Below are positions 5,858 through 8,781 of a stretch of DNA of 8,781 nucleotides, one piece after another. Every line of letters starts with the position of its first letter. Within the stretch, counting starts at the first letter, position 1. Source of the stretch: Moraxellaceae bacterium. Its GTDB lineage: Bacteria; Pseudomonadota; Gammaproteobacteria; Pseudomonadales; Moraxellaceae. The position numbers and the translations under genes were made by a program. The stretch is from contig JAUXNL010000514.1 in the NCBI GenBank assembly GCA_030684415.1, positions 1 to 8,781 on the forward strand, read 5' to 3'. The notes under the pieces are model-generated. The model was not told the origin of the DNA and did no database searches. It worked only from the letters and a program-made list of their open reading frames with translations.

Positions 5858-6619
5858 TCAGTCTTTAGGCTGTGCATCCAGCGATTGCCCGGTCACGCCA
5901 CGGCTGTCCGGCCCCATCAGGTAAAGATAAAGCGGCATGATCTCGGCCGGCATTTTCAGCACGGCCGGATTTTCGCCGGGGTAGGCGGCGGCGCGCATGG
6001 TGGTGCGGGTGGCGCCGGGGTTGATGCAGTTCACGCGGATATTCGTCGTGTTCATCAGTTCATCGGCCAGCAACTGGGCCAGGCTTTCAATGCCGCCCTT
6101 CGAAACAGCATACGCGCCCCAGAAGGCACGGGCGCGACGCCCCACTGAGCTGGTGGTGAAGGCAATCGAGGCATCCGGTGATTGCCGGAGCAGGGGCAGC
6201 AGAGCCTGCGTCAGCAGAAAAGGCGAGCGCAGGTTGATGCTCATCACGCGGTCCCAGGTGTCGGGGTCGTACATGTCGAGCGGGGTGATGTCGCCGAGCA
6301 CGCCAGCGTTGTGCAGCAGCCCATCAAGGCGCCCGAACTCGCGCTCAAGCGTCTCGGCCAGTTGGGTATATTCCGCGACCGTTGCCTGTGAAAAGTCGAC
6401 CGGCACGAGCGCGGGCTGGGCATGACCCGCCGCTTCGATTTCGTCGTAAACCTTCTCCAGTTTGGCCAGCGTGCGGCCCGCCAGCACCACCGTGGCGCCA
6501 TGGGCGGCAAAGGCGTTGGCGGCGGCACGCCCGATGCCGTCACCTGCGCCGGTGACCAGAATGACACGGCCGGTGAGCAAGCCGGCGGCCGTTTCATAGG
6601 TATGAGGAGCGTTGTGCAT
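5858..6619 (-). CDS. yciK: YciK-family short-chain dehydrogenase/reductase
   Basis: The product is a classical SDR oxidoreductase of about 253 residues; the physiological substrate of YciK is not established. Counting from the upstream GTG, the NAD(P)-binding motif TGAGDGIG is at 24-31, the structural NAG at 105-107, Asn130 follows, and the catalytic Ser (158/159), Tyr171 and Lys175 appear in FTTSSVGRRARAFWGAY then AVSK. The VGRRARAFWGAYAVSK block is characteristic of YciK. A GTG at 6622 directly precedes the ATG at 6619; AGGA (complement of 6628-6631) is eight bases before the ATG and five before the GTG, so I prefer the ATG. A 137-base gap separates it from mupP. The ubiG-mupP-yciK order is as in Pseudomonas. 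Confidence 0.9.
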   Translation of the reverse strand: MHNAPHTYETAAGLLTGRVILVTGAGDGIGRAAANAFAAHGATVVLAGRTLAKLEKVYDEIEAAGHAQPALVPVDFSQATVAEYTQLAETLEREFGRLDGLLHNAGVLGDITPLDMYDPDTWDRVMSINLRSPFLLTQALLPLLRQSPDASIAFTTSSVGRRARAFWGAYAVSKGGIESLAQLLADELMNTTNIRVNCINPGATRTTMRAAAYPGENPAVLKMPAEIMPLYLYLMGPDSRGVTGQSLDAQPKD

Positions 6620-6686
6620 CACATATGTCCTGCAAGCAGTTCAGAAATTTTGGGGCCTTGTTCCGGCAGCTCTTGAGGCAGTTGCT

Positions 6687-6731
6687 GGCTCGGCGGCGGC
6701 CTGTAGCGCGGGCCCGGCAACGCGCCGAGCC
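6687..6731 (-). repeat. Inverted repeat in the mupP-yciK gap
   Basis: GGCTCGGCG (6687-6695) and CGCCGAGCC (6723-6731) form a nine-pair GC-rich stem around a 27-base loop. It lies just beyond the terminator-like hairpin that follows mupP. Neither side has a T run, so it is not an intrinsic terminator itself. It may stabilise a transcript end or be part of the yciK leader. Confidence 0.5.
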
Positions 6732-6756
6732 AAAACGCACCGGCTAAAGACGGTGC
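6732..6756 (-). terminator. Possible weak terminator after mupP
   Basis: Read on the - strand, the bases right after the mupP stop form GCACCG - TCTTTAGC - CGGTGC, a six-pair stem with an eight-base loop, followed by GTTTTGG. The stem is modest and the T run is four, so termination would be partial at best. It suggests that yciK may be expressed less than ubiG-mupP, or from its own promoter. Confidence 0.45.
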
Positions 6757-7425
6757 TCAGGCCAGGCCGAGCAAACGGGTCAGCTCGAAAACCGTGTCTA
6801 CGGTGTGATCGGCCTGCCAGGCGTCGACGTCTTCGTCATCGGGAATATAGCCGTAGCGCACGGCAATCGTGGTCATGCCGGCATTCCGGCCTGCCTCGAT
6901 GTCGCGCAGGTGATCGCCCACATAAAGGCAGCGCTCGGGCCGGATGCCGATGTGCTGCGCCGCCTTCAGCATGGGTTCGGCATGCGGTTTGGTGTGCGTG
7001 ACCATGTCCGGGCAGATGGCGACCTTGCAGCGGCTGTCGAGGCGCAAGGCCTTGAGCAGGGGCAGGGTATAGAGGCTGGGCTTGTTGGTCACGATGCCCC
7101 AGGGAATGGCGCGGGACTCAAGCCCGGTGAGCAGCTCATTCATGCCCGGAAAGAGCTGGGTCTCGTCGGCCAGATGCACCAGATAGCTTTTCAGGAACTC
7201 CTGACGCAGCGCCTCGAATTCGTCCGAGGCGAGGTCGAAGCGGTCGCCAAAGCCGAGCGCGACCACGGCACGTGAGCCTTGCGATACCGCCGCACGGATG
7301 CTGGCGTAAGGCAGTGGCGAGCGGCCATGGGCCTGTAGTTGGCGATTGAGCACCGCAGCAAAATCGGGGGCGGTGTCGATCAGGGTGCCATCCAGATCGA
7401 AGAGCACGGCGTCGGCATGCAGCAT
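6757..7425 (-). CDS. mupP: HAD phosphatase, probable N-acetylmuramic acid 6-phosphate phosphatase (MupP; often annotated Gph)
   Basis: This 222-residue haloacid-dehalogenase phosphatase is similar in layout to phosphoglycolate phosphatase. The nucleophile and acid are Asp10 and Asp12 in FDLDGTLIDT; motif II is Thr113 in IVTNKP; the motif III lysine is Lys146 in KPHAEPM; and motif IV is YVGDHLRDIEAG (168-179). A helical cap domain lies between about residues 16 and 95. The position between ubiG and yciK is that of Pseudomonas MupP, which removes the 6-phosphate from MurNAc in the cell-wall recycling bypass that feeds UDP-MurNAc synthesis and affects fosfomycin resistance and beta-lactamase induction. 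Gph activity cannot be excluded from sequence alone. Its ATG overlaps the ubiG stop by one base (TGATG), indicating translational coupling. Confidence 0.85.
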   Translation of the reverse strand: MLHADAVLFDLDGTLIDTAPDFAAVLNRQLQAHGRSPLPYASIRAAVSQGSRAVVALGFGDRFDLASDEFEALRQEFLKSYLVHLADETQLFPGMNELLTGLESRAIPWGIVTNKPSLYTLPLLKALRLDSRCKVAICPDMVTHTKPHAEPMLKAAQHIGIRPERCLYVGDHLRDIEAGRNAGMTTIAVRYGYIPDDEDVDAWQADHTVDTVFELTRLLGLA

Positions 7426-8147
7426 CAGGCGTGGTCTCCGTCCGGGCGGCGGGTGGCAATCATGTAGTTCACGTCTACGTTCGGCGCGAGCCAGTAGCGC
7501 CGGGTCAGCGGGTTGTAGTGCAGCCCGGTCATGTCGCTCACATCCAGCCCGGCCGCGCGGATCCAGCTCGAAAGCTCGGAGGGTTTGATGAACTTGGCGT
7601 AATCATGGGTGCCGCGCGGCAGCAGCTGCAGGATGTATTCCGCGCCCAGAATGGCGAAGGCATAGGCCTTGGGGTTGCGGTTGATGGTGGAGAAAAACAC
7701 CTGGCCACCCGGCTTCACAAGGTCGAAACAGGCCTTCACCACGGCGGCCGGGTCGGGCACATGCTCCAGCATTTCCAGACAGGTCACGGCATCGAAGGAG
7801 GCAGGGCGCTCAGCGGCGAGCTGCTCGACCGGAATCTGTTGGTAGTCCACCTGCTGACCGCTTTCGAGCAGGTGCAGGCGGGCAACCGCCAAGGGCGCCG
7901 CGCCCATGTCGATGCCGGTGACGGTGGCGCCACGCCGCGCCATGCTTTCGGAAAGGATGCCGCCACCGCAGCCGACATCCAGCACGGTCTTGCCGGCTAG
8001 GCCGACGCGCTCGTCGATCCAGTTCAGGCGCAGTGGATTGATTTCGTGCAGGGGTTTGAATTCGGAGTGCGGGTCCCACCAGCGGGAGGCCAGGGCCTCG
8101 AATTTGGCGATTTCGGACGGGTCGACATTGGTCGTGGGGGCCGTCAT
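7425..8147 (-). CDS. ubiG: Ubiquinone biosynthesis O-methyltransferase
   Basis: The 240-residue product, the same length as E. coli UbiG, uses S-adenosylmethionine for both O-methylation steps of ubiquinone synthesis. The N-terminal segment NVDPSEIAKFEALASRWWD, then SEFKPLHEINPLRL, is diagnostic of UbiG. SAM-binding motif I is VLDVGCGGG (55-63), Asp80 ends the second strand (VTGID), and CLEMLEHVPDP (123-133) is the later methyltransferase motif. AAGGAG (complement of 8154-8159) lies six bases before the ATG and supports the start. It is the first gene of the ubiG-mupP-yciK cluster. Its presence implies a ubiquinone-using respiratory proteobacterium. Confidence 0.96.
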   Translation of the reverse strand: MTAPTTNVDPSEIAKFEALASRWWDPHSEFKPLHEINPLRLNWIDERVGLAGKTVLDVGCGGGILSESMARRGATVTGIDMGAAPLAVARLHLLESGQQVDYQQIPVEQLAAERPASFDAVTCLEMLEHVPDPAAVVKACFDLVKPGGQVFFSTINRNPKAYAFAILGAEYILQLLPRGTHDYAKFIKPSELSSWIRAAGLDVSDMTGLHYNPLTRRYWLAPNVDVNYMIATRRPDGDHA

Positions 8148-8184
8148 GCCGGGCTCCTTGATGCAGGTGGTGGCGAGGGCGGCC

Positions 8185-8190
8185 AGTATA
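8185..8190 (-). promoter_or_regulatory. Candidate -10 element for ubiG
   Basis: Read on the - strand this is TATACT, one base from the TATAAT consensus, in the context CGTTATACTGG. It would start transcription about 30 bases before the ubiG ATG. No good -35 element is seen at 16-18 bases upstream, where the sequence is GC-rich, so the assignment rests on the -10 alone. Confidence 0.45.
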
Positions 8191-8271
8191 ACGGGATGAA
8201 GGCGCCTGCGGGCACTGGAAATGCGTGCCTCCGGGCGTATGCCGGATTAGATAACCCTCTGATTTTCGTGA

Positions 8272-8277
8272 TAGTAT
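8272..8277 (+). promoter_or_regulatory. Candidate -10 element for gyrA
   Basis: TAGTAT lies in a locally AT-richer patch (8246-8288) of an otherwise GC-rich divergent region. It would give a start near 8284 and a leader of about 200 bases before gyrA. No convincing -35 is present (TTAGAT at 8247-8252 is a weak candidate at 19 bases), so this is tentative. Confidence 0.35.
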
Positions 8278-8288
8278 CGCCACTTTTC

Positions 8289-8482
8289 GCGGGCCGGAAA
8301 AACCGGCCTGCCGCACCGCATCGCAAGGTGGGGTGCCGGTGCAGCAGAAGTCCGGCAAATGCCGGTCATCGCGGTTCCCGGAGTGGCCAGGAGGCCCTTC
8401 GGGAAATAACAGAAAGTCGCCCGTCGTCTGCCCTTGTGGCGGCAGCGGAGAGACCAGTCAGGACGGGGAGCCACGAAGATCC
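8289..8482 (+). promoter_or_regulatory. Structured gyrA leader region
   Basis: Four stem-loops lie in series before gyrA. A: GCGGGCCGG / CCGGCCTGC around AAAAA (8289-8311). B: CCGGC (8352-8356) can pair with GCCGG at either 8335-8339 or 8361-8365, but not both. C: TTCCCG (8375-8380) / CGGGAA (8400-8405), with an inner GGCC-agga-GGCC. D: CCCGTC (8420-8425) / GACGGG (8462-8467) enclosing CTGCC / GGCAG. The candidate ribosome site GGGGAG (8465-8470), 12 bases before ATG, partly lies in the closing arm of D. No known riboswitch class is recognised. The pairings are seen directly; a regulatory role is inference. Confidence 0.45.
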
Positions 8483-8781
8483 ATGACCGAAACCAGCAAA
8501 GAAATCCTGCCGGTCAATATCGAAGACGAATTGCGCCAGTCCTACCTCGATTACGCCATGAGCGTGATCGTCGGCCGAGCCCTGCCAGACGCGCGTGATG
8601 GCCTCAAGCCTGTGCATCGCCGCGTGCTGTTTGCCATGCACGAACTCAGCAATGACTGGAACAAGGCCTACAAGAAATCGGCCCGTGTGGTCGGTGACGT
8701 CATCGGTAAATATCACCCGCATGGCGACAGCTCTATTTATGATGCCATGGTGCGCCTCGCGCAGGATTTTGCGGTGCGTTA
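8483..8781 (+). CDS. gyrA: DNA gyrase subunit A, N-terminal part (partial)
   Basis: The first 99 codons of gyrA are present and the gene continues past the right edge. GyrA carries the DNA-cleaving tyrosine of the type II topoisomerase that introduces negative supercoils. The visible part aligns without gaps to E. coli GyrA from residue 1: LPVNIEDELRQSYLDYAMSV, then VGRALPDARDGLKPVHRRVL and KKSARVVGDVIGKYHPHGD. The quinolone-resistance region is included: Ser83 and Asp87 are present, the residues of quinolone-susceptible enzymes. The catalytic tyrosine lies beyond the window. The ATG is fixed by alignment; a ribosome site GGGGAG is somewhat far (12 bases), with GAAG closer. Confidence 0.97.
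   Translation, partial: MTETSKEILPVNIEDELRQSYLDYAMSVIVGRALPDARDGLKPVHRRVLFAMHELSNDWNKAYKKSARVVGDVIGKYHPHGDSSIYDAMVRLAQDFAVR

Noticed and set aside
8289..8482. Known riboswitch or RNase P RNA in the gyrA leader
   Set aside because: I compared it by eye with cobalamin, glycine and c-di-GMP riboswitches and with RNase P RNA, and found none of their conserved cores.

Overview
The window looks like a GC-rich gammaproteobacterial chromosome that uses the ScpAB (not MukBEF) condensin. It carries the end of scpA, then scpB, rluB and a DUF374 acyltransferase on the + strand; yciK, mupP and ubiG on the - strand; and the start of gyrA on the + strand. From memory, Pseudomonas keeps rluB, yciK-mupP-ubiG and gyrA in the same neighbourhood, so the framework is conserved housekeeping DNA. 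I cannot name the genus.

Layout: 1-2623 is a co-directional run (scpA 3' end, scpB, rluB, acyltransferase) with overlapping or nearly touching genes, except for a 105-base gap before rluB. 2624-5857 is accessory DNA with two genes: a DUF2971 protein (3029-3769) and a P-loop ATPase resembling the Sll1717 family (3869-5449). A strong + strand terminator at 5720-5748 closes this region. 5858-8147 is a - strand cluster ubiG -> mupP -> yciK. 8148-8482 is a divergent control region with a putative long structured gyrA leader. gyrA runs off the right edge.

The main finding is that the accessory genes appear to be two integron gene cassettes. A 65-base attC-like site (3777-3841) follows the DUF2971 stop codon. 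Its right end, GTTATGC, is the exact reverse complement of the GCATAAC at 5444-5450 that contains the ATPase stop codon, as expected of the two ends of one cassette. The left end of the DUF2971 cassette (GGTAGGT, 3013-3019) matches the reverse complement of that cassette's own right core (ACCTAAC, 3777-3783) at 6 of 7 positions. An older, larger hairpin (about 2871-3019) may be the preceding attC. No integrase is in the window and no complete attC is visible after the ATPase, so this looks like a small, partly decayed cassette cluster away from an integrase. Hand counts of single 60-base lines gave 65% GC for the core (1381-1440), 48% for the DUF2971 gene (3301-3360) and 38% for the ATPase (4261-4320), in line with separate foreign origins.

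The housekeeping genes cover chromosome segregation (ScpAB), 23S rRNA pseudouridylation (RluB), lipid acylation (DUF374), ubiquinone synthesis (UbiG), muropeptide recycling (MupP) and DNA supercoiling (GyrA). The cassette genes are of types often seen in defence islands and mobile DNA, but their function cannot be read from the sequence.
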